From assembly GCF_000250655.1 (NCBI RefSeq), contig NC_016935.1:3862001-3926000 (forward strand): a stretch of 64,000 bases of DNA, read 5' to 3'. A program made the translations under genes and the position numbers. Source of the DNA: Paenibacillus mucilaginosus 3016. GTDB taxonomy: Bacteria > Bacillota > Bacilli > Paenibacillales > NBRC-103111. Below are positions 43,480 to 51,761 of the stretch, in pieces (position 1 is the stretch's first letter; each line of letters opens with the position of its first letter). Below the pieces are notes generated by a model. It was not told the origin of the DNA, did not search any database, and was given only the letters and a program-made list of their open reading frames with translations.

Positions 43480-45115
43480 AGGGTATTTCATAATTGTTTC
43501 ACTCTGTCTTCGAAAAGGCAGAATTTCTAAAACGCTATTTTTAAAACAGGTGGCTAAATTTTAGGCTGCCTGTTTTTGTTGTTTTTGGCGCATGCAATCA
43601 ACAGCATATTGACAAAGCGTGTAGCTAAGAACACTCAGGGCGGCGTCAACCTCAGCTCTTTTACCGCGCTTCCTAGACGCCCCCAGTCCGTAGTAACCCT
43701 TCAGATAGGCAAAGATTCGCTCAACCGTTGTCCGTTTCTTGTATATTTTTTTGTAAGATTTACTGCCCCTGGCTGGTACGGTAAATCGTCTGAGATCCTT
43801 CTCTACCTTGATTTTATAGACCCTTTGACACCTGCCGCTTTTTTCTAGCGGGCATGCTTTGCACTCTTGGGGCCTAGTGAATTTTAAGCTTTTGTTCTTG
43901 GCATCGAAGCTGTCATATACGTAAGAGTGCCCTTCCTGACACACCGGGTGAAAATTCTCATTCAATCCTTCCGGCGGCTTTTTCGCTCGCTCGTTATAGT
44001 CAATTAGAGGCCAGGCTCCCAAGCTCCTTACTTGTTTGTAGACGGCCATAACATCATATCCAGCATCAGCCAAGGCGTGTTTGACCTTCCAGTCAGGAAA
44101 ATCGGTTTGAAACTTCTTTAGCAGCGGAATCGCCAGCCGTCCGTCATTTACGTGAGCGGAACTGAAGAGGGCGCTCAAAATGTAATGCCCTTTACTGTCT
44201 GCGAGAATATGCAGTTTGTATCCATGCCACCACATGAGTTTTCCATTGGAGCCTTTTTTACTGCTCGTACTTGGATGTATAGGAATCAGCGGTTTGAGCT
44301 GCTCAAATGTGTAAGGGAGCATATCCTCGAGTTTACGTTCGAACAGGGGCAAAGAAGCTTCCCATGCTTCTCTTTCCAAACGGCGGCGCTCCGCCTCTGC
44401 CTTCGTAGGCGCACCCCTTTTATATTTCTTCCGCGGGTCTTCCAGACGCTTAGCGCTGGTGGATGGGGAGTGTTCCATTTCAAGGACAGGTTGTTCGTTA
44501 GACTCGGCCTTCGATTCCACTTCCTGTTCTTTACGCGGTTGGCGTTCCTCTGCCTCTACATGGGTGGAGTCAAAGCTAATAAAACTGGGAGAGACGAATC
44601 CCGCCGCAGCGGCGAGGGAAATGACTTGGCGCTGCAGCTCCCACAGCACACCGGAGTCGGCGAGTTTTGTATACAACCGTGAAAATGAAGCTTCACTAGG
44701 AATAGCGTCGGATCCGCGAAAACGGCAAGTCCTGCGGAACTCTTCATTTGTCCGCAAGCGCTTCAGCAAATCTTTTGTGGTCGGAATACGTTCAATGGTC
44801 CCAATGAGCATAGCGTATACCATGGCCGCATAGTTCAGCTCTTCTGGCCGGCCTCTGTGCGTTCTCTTGTTGAGCACGCGCAGTGCAGGTAAGAGGTCAA
44901 GCGTTTTGAAAACGATGCTGTATTTATTTTCTGGTGCCATTTCCATAAGCTCTTGCAGGGAAAACAGCTCTTCTTGACGAATAGTATACAAAAGAGTACC
45001 TCCTTCGTTTGAGTGTGGTGTGGTAACCATACATTCAATAACTTGGGTAGGTACTCCTTTTTTTTCTGCCCTGAAAGCCAGTTACGGCATGGGTTTTGAA
45101 TTATGAAAGTGACTC
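43480..45115 (-). mobile_element. IS1182-family insertion sequence
   Basis: The element carries one long transposase gene. Its ends share the inverted motif TTTCATAATT (43486-43495) / AATTATGAAA (45099-45108), with weaker matches outwards. It is flanked by a direct repeat CTGTAG (43474-43479 and 45116-45121). Removing it and one repeat copy rebuilds a perfect-length 29-nt palindromic repeat, which supports the boundaries to within a base or two. Confidence 0.82.
43561..44991 (-). CDS. IS1182 family transposase
   Basis: This roughly 476-residue transposase has the IS1182 layout: helical N-terminus (TIERIPTTKDLLKRLRTNEEFRRTCRF), then the DDE core FISFDSTHVEAEERQPRK (first Asp, about residue 155), YDVMAVYKQV after KHALADAGYD (second Asp, about 310) and the C-terminal YLKGYYGLGASRKRG after TTVERIFAYLKG with the final Glu. 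TTG 44991 is chosen because GAAGGAGG lies 6 nt upstream; an ATG at 45030 in the same frame is the alternative. The frame is intact, so the element may be active. Confidence 0.85.
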   Translation of the reverse strand: MYTIRQEELFSLQELMEMAPENKYSIVFKTLDLLPALRVLNKRTHRGRPEELNYAAMVYAMLIGTIERIPTTKDLLKRLRTNEEFRRTCRFRGSDAIPSEASFSRLYTKLADSGVLWELQRQVISLAAAAGFVSPSFISFDSTHVEAEERQPRKEQEVESKAESNEQPVLEMEHSPSTSAKRLEDPRKKYKRGAPTKAEAERRRLEREAWEASLPLFERKLEDMLPYTFEQLKPLIPIHPSTSSKKGSNGKLMWWHGYKLHILADSKGHYILSALFSSAHVNDGRLAIPLLKKFQTDFPDWKVKHALADAGYDVMAVYKQVRSLGAWPLIDYNERAKKPPEGLNENFHPVCQEGHSYVYDSFDAKNKSLKFTRPQECKACPLEKSGRCQRVYKIKVEKDLRRFTVPARGSKSYKKIYKKRTTVERIFAYLKGYYGLGASRKRGKRAEVDAALSVLSYTLCQYAVDCMRQKQQKQAA

Positions 45116-45271
45116 CTGTAGTGCCTTATTCGCCCACAAAACAGGGCCCACGGCCAAATAGCGGAACTCAGGTATCTTATGCCCCCTAAATTGGAAGTAG
45201 ACTAAACGGTGGACACAACTTAAGGAACGACCTTTATAATAAAGACAAACGAACAAAGGTCGAGGTGTGCC

Positions 45272-45559
45272 ATGAGTCAGCAGCGGGAGAGTTACGACAG
45301 TGAGTTTAAGAAAAAAACAGTGGAACATATAGAGAAGGAGGGGAAGAAGCCAATTGAGATTGCCCGGGAACTTGGGATTCCGAAAAGTACCTTAAGCCGC
45401 TGGATCAAACAGTACGGGAAAAGTGCAGCTTCGGAACAATCACAAGTCTTTGTGGATTACGAACGACTAAAAAAGTTGGAGCAGCAAAACCGCGAACTGC
45501 AAGAGGAGAACGAAATCTTAAAAAAGGCAATGCACTTCTTCACGAAAGACCGGGACTGA
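45272..45559 (+). CDS. IS3 family transposase OrfA (HTH protein)
   Basis: The 95-residue protein has an HTH near the N-terminus (IEIARELGIPKSTLSRWIKQYGK, about residues 27-50) and a leucine-zipper-like helix (RLKKLEQQNRELQEENEILKKAM). A slippery heptamer A AAA AAG lies in frame at 45520-45526. Frame -1 is open from there into OrfB, so a transframe OrfAB transposase can be made, as is standard in the IS3 family. Confidence 0.9.
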   Translation: MSQQRESYDSEFKKKTVEHIEKEGKKPIEIARELGIPKSTLSRWIKQYGKSAASEQSQVFVDYERLKKLEQQNRELQEENEILKKAMHFFTKDRD

Positions 45560-45606
45560 TTTTTTCGTTTATTTATAAACACCGCTTCCAGTACCGTGTC
45601 GAGAAG

Positions 45607-46431
45607 ATGTGCTCCGTTTTACAAGTATCCAGAAGCGGCTATTACAAGTGGGTAAAACACAAGCCTAGTAAACGGGAAAAGCACCGGATGTGGCTGAAAA
45701 AACGCATCCGGCATCACTTTTACCGTTTGAAGAAGCGCCCGGGCAGCCCCGTGATTACTGCGATTCTGCGAGAGGAAGACGGTTGTGCTGTCTCCTCAAA
45801 AACGGTCAGTCGCCTTATGAAAGAGATGGGTCTTAAGTCGATTACGGTTGGAAAATACAAAGCAACGACCAATTCCAACCACAACATGCCTGTTCATGAC
45901 AATATCCTAAATCAGCAGTTTAAAGTGGAGGCACCCAACAAGGTCTGGGTAACAGATATTACTTATGTCGCCACTGGCGAAGGCTGGCTATACTTAGCCA
46001 GTGTGATGGACTTATATTCACGTAAAATCGTGGGCTGGGCTACAGGCGCGCGGATGACTAGGGAGCTCGTGATCGAAGCCCTGGAGCTTGCTTACAAGCG
46101 TCAGAAACCGGCCCCTGGCTTGATCCACCACTCCGACCGCGGATCTCAGTATGCAAGCAGTGATTACCAAGAACGGCTGGCAGACTACTTCATGACCGGC
46201 AGCATGAGTCGAAAAGGGAACTGCTATGACAATGCGTGTATCGAGTCTTTTCACAGTACATTGAAAAAAGAGCTTGTGTACCAAACCAAGTTTAAAACTC
46301 GTAAACAAGCAACCGATGAACTCTATAATTACATCGAGTTTTACTACAACCGAACACGGCGCCACTCCACTTTGGGTTATAAAACGCCTCATCGCTTTGA
46401 ACAGATGTACCATGAACAAAGAGCAGCTTAG
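45607..46431 (+). CDS. IS3 family transposase OrfB (DDE integrase core)
   Basis: The frame encodes the HTH_21 segment (RSGYYKWVKHKPSKREKHRMWLKKRIRHHFYRLKKRPGSPVITAIL) and the rve DDE core: WVTDITYVATGEGWLYLASVMDLYSRKIVGW (first Asp), LIHHSDRGSQYAS (second Asp) and NACIESFHSTLKKELV (Glu), ending in IEFYYNRTRRHSTLGYKTP. The frame is open upstream of the ATG into orfA, in the -1 frame relative to OrfA, so the active product is the OrfAB fusion made by slippage at 45520-45526. The DDE triad is intact. Confidence 0.9.
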   Translation: MCSVLQVSRSGYYKWVKHKPSKREKHRMWLKKRIRHHFYRLKKRPGSPVITAILREEDGCAVSSKTVSRLMKEMGLKSITVGKYKATTNSNHNMPVHDNILNQQFKVEAPNKVWVTDITYVATGEGWLYLASVMDLYSRKIVGWATGARMTRELVIEALELAYKRQKPAPGLIHHSDRGSQYASSDYQERLADYFMTGSMSRKGNCYDNACIESFHSTLKKELVYQTKFKTRKQATDELYNYIEFYYNRTRRHSTLGYKTPHRFEQMYHEQRAA

Positions 46432-46601
46432 CGTTAAAGGGTTCCTTCATTTTTGTGTCTACTTTATTGACAGAAGTCCAAATCTCCCCTAAATCGGGGA
46501 AAGGGAGCGAATAAGGCATCTCAGTTCCTCTATTTCCTGCCGATGCCCCTGGAATCGGCGAATAGCGCATCACAGTTCCTCTATTCGAAAAAATAGCTCA
46601 A

Positions 46602-46624
46602 CAGCCCTCGTACCTGGAGGGCTG
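46602..46624 (+). other. Perfect hairpin before the gene at 46633
   Basis: CAGCCCTC and GAGGGCTG form a perfect 8-bp stem over a 7-nt loop. No T-run follows. It lies immediately upstream of a truncated methyltransferase-type gene and after the repeat array; its role is unclear. Confidence 0.5.
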
Positions 46625-46632
46625 ATAACGAA

Positions 46633-47205
46633 ATGCTGCGAACAGGCTTTGCTCTTGACAGGACATTCCAGGACATTCAATTACCGCAGCTGCTCAGCCG
46701 GATCTTCGGCGAGCGTACCCTCATCCAGGCCACGCTCAGCCAGGTGAGGGGCACGGACCCGACCGGGCGCAGCTGCACCAAAGTTACGGTCAAACCGGTG
46801 GAACTGAAGGGCGCGCTGCTCTACCGGTTCAGCTCCTTTTGCGGCCCGAAGGTTCCCCATGAGAAGGCAGAACTAGAGCCGGCGAAAGCCGAGGAGAAGC
46901 TTGGCGTCATGCTGGCCGAGCAGTTCCGCCAAGGGCTGCTGCAGACGGGCGAGGCCGACTACCAGGTGCTCGTCAGCAAGAAGGGCCTGGTTCTGTCACA
47001 AGAGAGCTGGGAAGTGGAAGGGCAGCAGCTGCTGGAGCTGGGAGGCAGCCATATCACCCAAGTCGGCGAGAGGGAGGGCTGCGTATTTCTTTTCGTTACT
47101 CCTTCTGACGTGCAGTTCAGTCTGGATGACGAAGAGAAGAAGACGGATTATATGTCGATGTCCGATGACTTGGGGGCGATAAAAAGCTCCTTCGCCGTAC
47201 ATTGA
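46633..47205 (+). CDS. N-terminal fragment of a SAM-dependent methyltransferase-associated protein
   Basis: This 190-residue frame (LLSRIFGERTLIQATLSQVRGTDPTGRSCTKVTVKPVELKGALLYRF, then LAEQFRQGLLQTGEADYQVLVSKKG) resembles the N-terminal domain of a Bacillota protein family that normally continues into a class I SAM-dependent methyltransferase domain. Here it ends at 47205 without the SAM motif, and the following 230 bp hold a separate truncated methyltransferase start. It may be a shortened or decayed gene. No good ribosome site is evident; the ATG follows a hairpin. Confidence 0.5.
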   Translation: MLRTGFALDRTFQDIQLPQLLSRIFGERTLIQATLSQVRGTDPTGRSCTKVTVKPVELKGALLYRFSSFCGPKVPHEKAELEPAKAEEKLGVMLAEQFRQGLLQTGEADYQVLVSKKGLVLSQESWEVEGQQLLELGGSHITQVGEREGCVFLFVTPSDVQFSLDDEEKKTDYMSMSDDLGAIKSSFAVH

Positions 47206-47219
47206 ACTTATCCCAACGA

Positions 47220-47426
47220 ATGAAGGTGGGTCTGATCGACGCGCCAACGAATAAGATCCGGGACAGCTGGAACGAATGGTCCGACACCTGGTACCGGCGC
47301 TGCCGTACGGAGGAAGCCATAGCGAAACTCATCGCTGCGCCTTCCTCGGCTTTTCACCCGACGACATATCAGCGTCACGAATGGCGAGGAACGGGTATCG
47401 GAACAGGAGCTCGAGAGCTGCCGTGA
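47220..47426 (+). pseudogene. Truncated start of a class I methyltransferase
   Basis: The frame reads APTNKIRDSWNEWSDTWYRRCRTEEAIAKLIAAPSSAFHPTTY, which matches the conserved N-terminus of small-molecule methyltransferases (SAWxKWSDxWY then FHPTT). It then diverges to nonsense and stops at 47426 before the SAM-binding motif. I read it as the remnant of a deleted gene. The region to 47590 has no other gene. Confidence 0.55.
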
Positions 47427-47639
47427 TTGGAAGGGGAATCCGTCGGCGGCTCTTCTCAATAGTTGTCCGTAGGAGGGGCCGTGAAAGGGTAGAACAGACG
47501 ACTCAGCCCATATTTGGAAAATTGCGACAAAAGGACGCCTTCGCCTCGACACAAACGGACAAGCTATTTGCCTCAAACCTGATATACTCCTATGAAAGCC
47601 GCTGCAAGCGGTTTATTCCAGCACAGGGAGGAACAGAAT

Positions 47640-49097
47640 TTGAGAACAAAGGTCGCTGCTGCCGTAAGTTCGCTGCTGGTTGCCACCAGCCTGCTTGCCG
47701 GAGTCGGGTATTCCAAACCGGCCGCCCCGGTATCCCAGAAACATACCTATGTGATCGCGTTTCAGTCTTCGCTTCCCGCAAACTATGAATCGATTGTAAC
47801 GAAAGCAGGCGGCAAAGTGCTGCGGGCCCTGCCGGAACTCGGCGGCCTTGAAGTGGAATCCGACCGCCCGGACTTTCTGTCGAATCTCAGCGGCGTCTCC
47901 GGCATCCGGGCGGCCAACCGCGAAATGGTGCATAAGCTCGATCCGGACCCCGCCGGTGCGGACGGCCTGCCGGTGACCGATATCCCGCAGAACGCCGAAA
48001 CGTACTGGCCGTATCAATGGGACATCCAGCGGGTTACGAATAACGGCGCTTCCTATAAGCTGGAGACCGGCGGAACGAAGCATGCGGACGGGACGGTCAG
48101 GCACAAAGCGGTAGTCGGCGTGATCGATTCGGGCATCGACGCGAACCACCCGGACCTCAAGGCGAACTTCCTCGGCGGCATGAACTTTGTTCCGGCCGGG
48201 GTCGATGCCAGCGAGAAGGGCGACCCGAACGATATCCGGGACCGCGACGGTCACGGAACCCATGTGGCCGGCTCCATAGCGGCCAACGGCAAGGTGAAGG
48301 GCGTCGGTCCGGATCTCGGGATCCGCTCGTACCGCGTATTCGCCGCGGAAGGCGGAGCCCCCACTTCCTGGATCGCTGCAGCCATCGTGCAAGCGGCCAA
48401 CGACAAGGTGGACGTCATCAACATGTCGATCGGCGGCTTTGACGGGATCGCACGTTACACCTACGAAGGGCTCAAGTACAGCGACGTGGCGGACATGCTT
48501 CTCTGGAAGCGGGCGGTGCAGTATGCCGTAAGCCGCAATGTGACGGTGGTAGCCGCCGCCGGCAACGAGGAGCTGAACCTGAATGATGCGCATGCCGTCG
48601 TGGACTATATGAACCAATCGTACGGAGAGCTGGGCTTCACCTTCAAGAGCGCCGTGAGAGAAGTGCCGGGGACGCTTCCGGGCGTCATCAACGTCTCCTC
48701 TTCGAACCAATGGTCCACAGATCACATTGCGTTCTACTCCAATTACGGCAGCACGATTGACGTGGCCGCCCCTGGCGGTGACAACGGTCCGGTCTACGAT
48801 GCAAGCCGCAATCTGGACGAGCGCGATTTCCATTACCGTACGCTAAGCACCTGGCCGACGTACCTCGAGCCTTACTTCACTTCGAACCTTTCCGGCTATG
48901 CGCTGCTGCACGGCACTTCGATGGCCGCCCCGAAGGTGGCGGGCATTGCGGGTGTGATCAAGGCCGCGCATCCGGAGTACACGCCGGCCCAGGTGCAGTC
49001 GCTCATCAAGCAGACGGCCGTGGATCTCGGCAAATCGGGTCAGGACCCTCTGTTCGGCACCGGGGAAGCGAATATCTATAAGGCGCTGAGCCGGTAA
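47640..49097 (+). CDS. Subtilisin-like serine protease (peptidase S8), exported
   Basis: This 485-residue protein starts at TTG 47640, supported by AGGGAGG 8 nt upstream; a longer frame from 47592 lacks one. It has a Sec signal peptide (KVAAAVSSLLVATSLLAGVG, cleavage about residue 28), an inhibitor_I9-like propeptide (HTYVIAFQSSLPANYESIVTKAGGKVL, about 34-60) and an S8 catalytic domain with triad Asp163 (VGVIDSGID), His205 (DGHGTHVAG) and Ser427 (HGTSMAAPKVAG), and the oxyanion Asn308 (AAAGNE). It is a secreted endopeptidase, S8A type. A hairpin follows at 49146-49188. Confidence 0.9.
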   Translation: MRTKVAAAVSSLLVATSLLAGVGYSKPAAPVSQKHTYVIAFQSSLPANYESIVTKAGGKVLRALPELGGLEVESDRPDFLSNLSGVSGIRAANREMVHKLDPDPAGADGLPVTDIPQNAETYWPYQWDIQRVTNNGASYKLETGGTKHADGTVRHKAVVGVIDSGIDANHPDLKANFLGGMNFVPAGVDASEKGDPNDIRDRDGHGTHVAGSIAANGKVKGVGPDLGIRSYRVFAAEGGAPTSWIAAAIVQAANDKVDVINMSIGGFDGIARYTYEGLKYSDVADMLLWKRAVQYAVSRNVTVVAAAGNEELNLNDAHAVVDYMNQSYGELGFTFKSAVREVPGTLPGVINVSSSNQWSTDHIAFYSNYGSTIDVAAPGGDNGPVYDASRNLDERDFHYRTLSTWPTYLEPYFTSNLSGYALLHGTSMAAPKVAGIAGVIKAAHPEYTPAQVQSLIKQTAVDLGKSGQDPLFGTGEANIYKALSR

Positions 49098-49145
49098 GGA
49101 GTGAGAGAAGCAAGAGTACGTTAAGGGCAAAGAATGAGGTTTTAC

Positions 49146-49188
49146 AAAAGGATGTTTTCCAGTCACAGATGACGGGGAACATCCTTTT
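49146..49188 (+). terminator. Terminator-like hairpin after the subtilase
   Basis: AAAAGGATGTT and AACATCCTTTT pair perfectly (11 bp) with a 21-nt loop, but the T-tail is only four residues plus TTGAG. It is probably a moderate terminator. Confidence 0.6.
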
Positions 49189-49314
49189 GAGTTTCATCCC
49201 AAGGGTCAGACGCGATGCTTCTTTCCTCACCTGCTGCGGTTTTAACTGGAGTTCCTTCGGCTGGTGCGATATAATGCTTAGCCTATAAGCACATTCCTTC
49301 AAGGGGGAACCCCT

Positions 49315-49650
49315 ATGACAAAACTGGATGAGTTAACTTCGCTGGAGAGGATTGAAGCGTTTATCGAAGAGAACGAATGGAGTTTCTTGTACATCTCCCG
49401 GCCGGATTGCAACGTGTGTCACGCTTTATTACCTAAGCTTAAGGAGCTGCTGGATCATTATCCGCTTATCCGGCTGGGGCACATTGATGCAAGTAAGGTA
49501 GAGGCGGTAGCGGCAAAGTTTATGGTTTTTACCGTTCCTTCCCTGCTTCTGATCATTGAGGGAAAGGAATATATGCGAGAGAACCGGTTTGTTCGGTTTG
49601 ACCGGCTGAATGAGCAGCTGGAACAAATGTACGAGGCATATAACCAATAA
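49315..49650 (+). CDS. Thioredoxin family protein
   Basis: The 111-residue protein has the thioredoxin fold with the active motif CNVC (residues about 33-36, RPDCNVCHALLPKLKELL), a cis-proline segment FTVPSLLLIIEGKEY (about 75) and a C-terminal helix. It is cytoplasmic, as no signal peptide is present. CNVC is an unusual dithiol sequence compared with CGPC, so the redox potential and partner may differ. AAGGGGG precedes the ATG. It is monocistronic as far as I can tell. Confidence 0.86.
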   Translation: MTKLDELTSLERIEAFIEENEWSFLYISRPDCNVCHALLPKLKELLDHYPLIRLGHIDASKVEAVAAKFMVFTVPSLLLIIEGKEYMRENRFVRFDRLNEQLEQMYEAYNQ

Positions 49651-49722
49651 AAGGTTTACATCTAAACAAAGAAGAGGAACTCGACGTAAGCCTGAAGGAG
49701 CTTGATGTGCCTCATCGGGTAG

Positions 49723-50136
49723 ATGAAATGTAGCGGGAAGGACGACGGAGCTGCTGGATCGGATTCGCGCGTACGGCCTCTCCTTCCCCGGAACGAACGA
49801 GCGATTAATTCATGGGGCGCCGACCTTCTTTGTCGCTGCAAAAAGTCATTCGTTCCATATCACCACAACCACCATCGGGACGAACGGATTGCGCTGTGGT
49901 GCGCGGCGCCGTCAGGCGTGCAGTCGATGCTGGCAGAATCGGAGCCCGAGATGTACTTCATTCCACCCTATGTCGGCCGCCTCGGCTGGATTGGCATGAG
50001 GTTGGATCGGGGGGCCGATTGGGAGGCAATCGCCGGAGTCATCACAGATGCTTATCTGTGCCGGGCGCCGAAGAAATACATAGAAAGCATCGCATTCCAG
50101 GAAATGATCCCCAAATACAAGTATAGTTATGAATGA
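49723..50136 (+). pseudogene. MmcQ/YjbR family protein gene with frameshift
   Basis: The frame starting at 49723 ends in a typical YjbR domain: KKSFVPYHHNHHRDERIALWCAAPSGVQ, then YFIPPYVGRLGWIGMRLDRGADWEAIAGVITDAY. The expected N-terminal half, LLDRIRAYGLSFPGTNERLIHGAPTFFVAAK, is found in a different frame (about 49755-49850). A single A added to the run of five A at about 49852-49856 joins the two halves. The N-terminal start is also unclear. It is either a sequencing error or a decayed gene. YjbR proteins are of unknown biochemical function and bind DNA-like surfaces in structural work. Confidence 0.62.
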
Positions 50137-50174
50137 AGGGTTCCCGTATTCAATAGAAAAGTAGGTAAAAACAA

Positions 50175-51761
50175 GTGACCTCTAACGACGAAAACAGCTG
50201 CCGCTTCAGCGAATCCCCGCTCTGGGAGCTGCAGCGGACTTATTATGAAGAGCAGGGCATACGGGCCTGGCAGGATGGGCAGGTCCCGTATTACATCACG
50301 AACAATCCCATGATCGCCTCTGTGTACGCCGGCATCCTGTTCGGCTTCTTGCAGGACCGGGCGGCGCAGGGGCACTTGACCGAGCCGGTGACCGTGCTGG
50401 AGCTCGGTGCGGGCTCAGGTCGGCTGGCGTTCCACGTGCTGCACGAACTGGAGCGGCTGCAGGCGGACGCTGGACTTCCGCTGCCTCGGCTGCGCTATGT
50501 GCTGAGCGACTTTGCGCCGGGCAGCATCGCCTTCTGGCGGGAGCACCCCGGCCTTCGTCCTTGGGTGGAAGCGGGTGTGCTCGACTTTGCCCTCTTCGAC
50601 GCAGTGAAGGACGGCGAATTGCTGCTGGAGCTGTCCGGGGAGCGGATCGGGCCGGGGAAGCTCGTGCAGCCGCTGGTTGCGCTGGCGAATTACTTCTTCG
50701 ACAGCATCCCGCAGGAGCTGCTCTATATTGGCGATGGGAACGTGTACGAGTGCCGCGTGGATCTGCAGCTGCCGGAGTCAGCCTTAGCGGAGAGTGCCGC
50801 TGAGCAGCTGCTGAGAGCCGAGCCCAGCTATGCCTACGACCGGGCGCCGCAGTATGAAGAGGCGTCGTACCCTTATGCCGAAGTGATCCGGACTTACCGT
50901 CAGGAGCTCGAAGACTCGCACATTCTGTTCCCGGCGGCCGGCCTGGCTTGTCTGGAACGGCTCGTCCGGCTGTCCGGGGAGGGGATGGTGCTGCTCACCG
51001 CGGACAAAGGCGACCACCGGCTCGAGCCGTGGATCTTCGCGGTGCCCCCGCGGATTGTCCGCCATGGAAGCTTCTCTCTGACGGCCAACTACCATGCGAT
51101 CCGCCAGGTGTATGAAGGCAGAGGCGCGCTGTGCCTTTTCCCGGGCCATCACTACAGGAACCTGAATGTCGGGTGCATCCTCAGCCTGCCGAATGCGGCC
51201 GCCCACATCCAGACCCGGTTGGCTTACCTCCGATCCGTCGACAGATTCGGGCCCGACGACTACTTCAGCCTGAAGCTCGGGTACGAAGAACGCCTGTCCT
51301 TACTTGAGATGCAGGAGCTGCTCGCCTTCTGGCGGCTCGGGGTCTACGATGCGGAATGGTTCCTCCGGGGGGCGGGCCGGATGAAGGAGCTGCTCCCGGA
51401 GACCAGTGATGAAGAGCAGGAAGACCTGCGTCTGGGCATCCGCCGCATGTGGGAAGGCTACTACACGATGCATCCGGACGAAAAGCGGAAGCTCGCGGCT
51501 CTGAGTGCCGGGCTGCTGTTCGAGATGGGAGCCTACATGGAAGCGCTCGGCTACTACCTGGAGGTGCTGAGCGATGAGGCAGGGACCGGAGAGACCGGAG
51601 AGGCTGACCCCGGCCTGCTACATGCGGCGGCGGTTTGCTGCTACGAGACCGGGGAGGAAGCGGCCGCACTCGAATGGGCCCGAAGAGCCGCAGCTGCCGG
51701 CCCAGAACACGAAGAGGCCTGGTCCCTGCTGAAGCTGCTGGAGGCGGACGGAGCCGGCTAA
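50175..51761 (+). CDS. SAM-dependent methyltransferase-like protein with C-terminal repeat region
   Basis: The 528-residue protein has a class I methyltransferase motif, VTVLELGAGSGRLAFHVLHEL (about residues 71-90), with YVLSDFAPGSIAFW as the second strand. The central section (VALANYFFDSIPQELLYIGDG) resembles MidA-like methyltransferases, which act on complex I-type proteins in eukaryotes and are otherwise uncharacterised in bacteria. The last 100 residues (HPDEKRKLAALSAGLLFEMGAYMEALGYYLEVLSDE) look like tetratricopeptide-type helices. The GTG start has a weak ribosome site. The protein partner or substrate is unknown. Confidence 0.66.
   Translation: MTSNDENSCRFSESPLWELQRTYYEEQGIRAWQDGQVPYYITNNPMIASVYAGILFGFLQDRAAQGHLTEPVTVLELGAGSGRLAFHVLHELERLQADAGLPLPRLRYVLSDFAPGSIAFWREHPGLRPWVEAGVLDFALFDAVKDGELLLELSGERIGPGKLVQPLVALANYFFDSIPQELLYIGDGNVYECRVDLQLPESALAESAAEQLLRAEPSYAYDRAPQYEEASYPYAEVIRTYRQELEDSHILFPAAGLACLERLVRLSGEGMVLLTADKGDHRLEPWIFAVPPRIVRHGSFSLTANYHAIRQVYEGRGALCLFPGHHYRNLNVGCILSLPNAAAHIQTRLAYLRSVDRFGPDDYFSLKLGYEERLSLLEMQELLAFWRLGVYDAEWFLRGAGRMKELLPETSDEEQEDLRLGIRRMWEGYYTMHPDEKRKLAALSAGLLFEMGAYMEALGYYLEVLSDEAGTGETGEADPGLLHAAAVCCYETGEEAAALEWARRAAAAGPEHEEAWSLLKLLEADGAG

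Larger units (their letters stand above)
45192..46480 (+). mobile_element. IS3-family (IS150-like) insertion sequence
   Basis: The element begins TGGAAG (45192) and ends AGTCCA (46480), with imperfect terminal inverted repeats; inner matches include GTGGACACAA against GTAGACACAA and AAGGAAC on both ends. Flanking trinucleotides AAT (45189-45191 and 46481-46483) form a 3-bp target duplication, as usual for IS3. It sits between inverted copies of the palindromic repeats. At 1289 bp it has normal family length. Confidence 0.82.
43464..46585. repeat. Array of four 29-nt palindromic repeat units (two per orientation), split by two IS elements
   Basis: Units in one orientation begin AATA(A/G)CGGAACT: unit 1 is split (43464-43479 joined to 45122-45134), unit 2 is 45157-45185. 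Units in the other orientation end CAGTTCCTCTATT: 46506-46534 and 46557-46585. Unit 1 and the reverse complement of unit 3 agree at 23 of 29 positions. Spacers between same-orientation units are 22 nt in both pairs (45135-45156 and 46535-46556). Each unit begins AATAG and ends near CTATT, so it can fold on itself. The array is a BIME/REP-like element, not a CRISPR. Confidence 0.8.

Noticed and set aside
43464..46585. CRISPR array
   Set aside because: The repeat units alternate in orientation by pairs, are palindromic themselves and diverge from each other; no cas genes are near. A BIME-type repeat explains them better.
47592..47639. Upstream start for the subtilase
   Set aside because: The ATG at 47592 has no ribosome site and would put extra residues before the signal peptide; the TTG at 47640 follows a good site.
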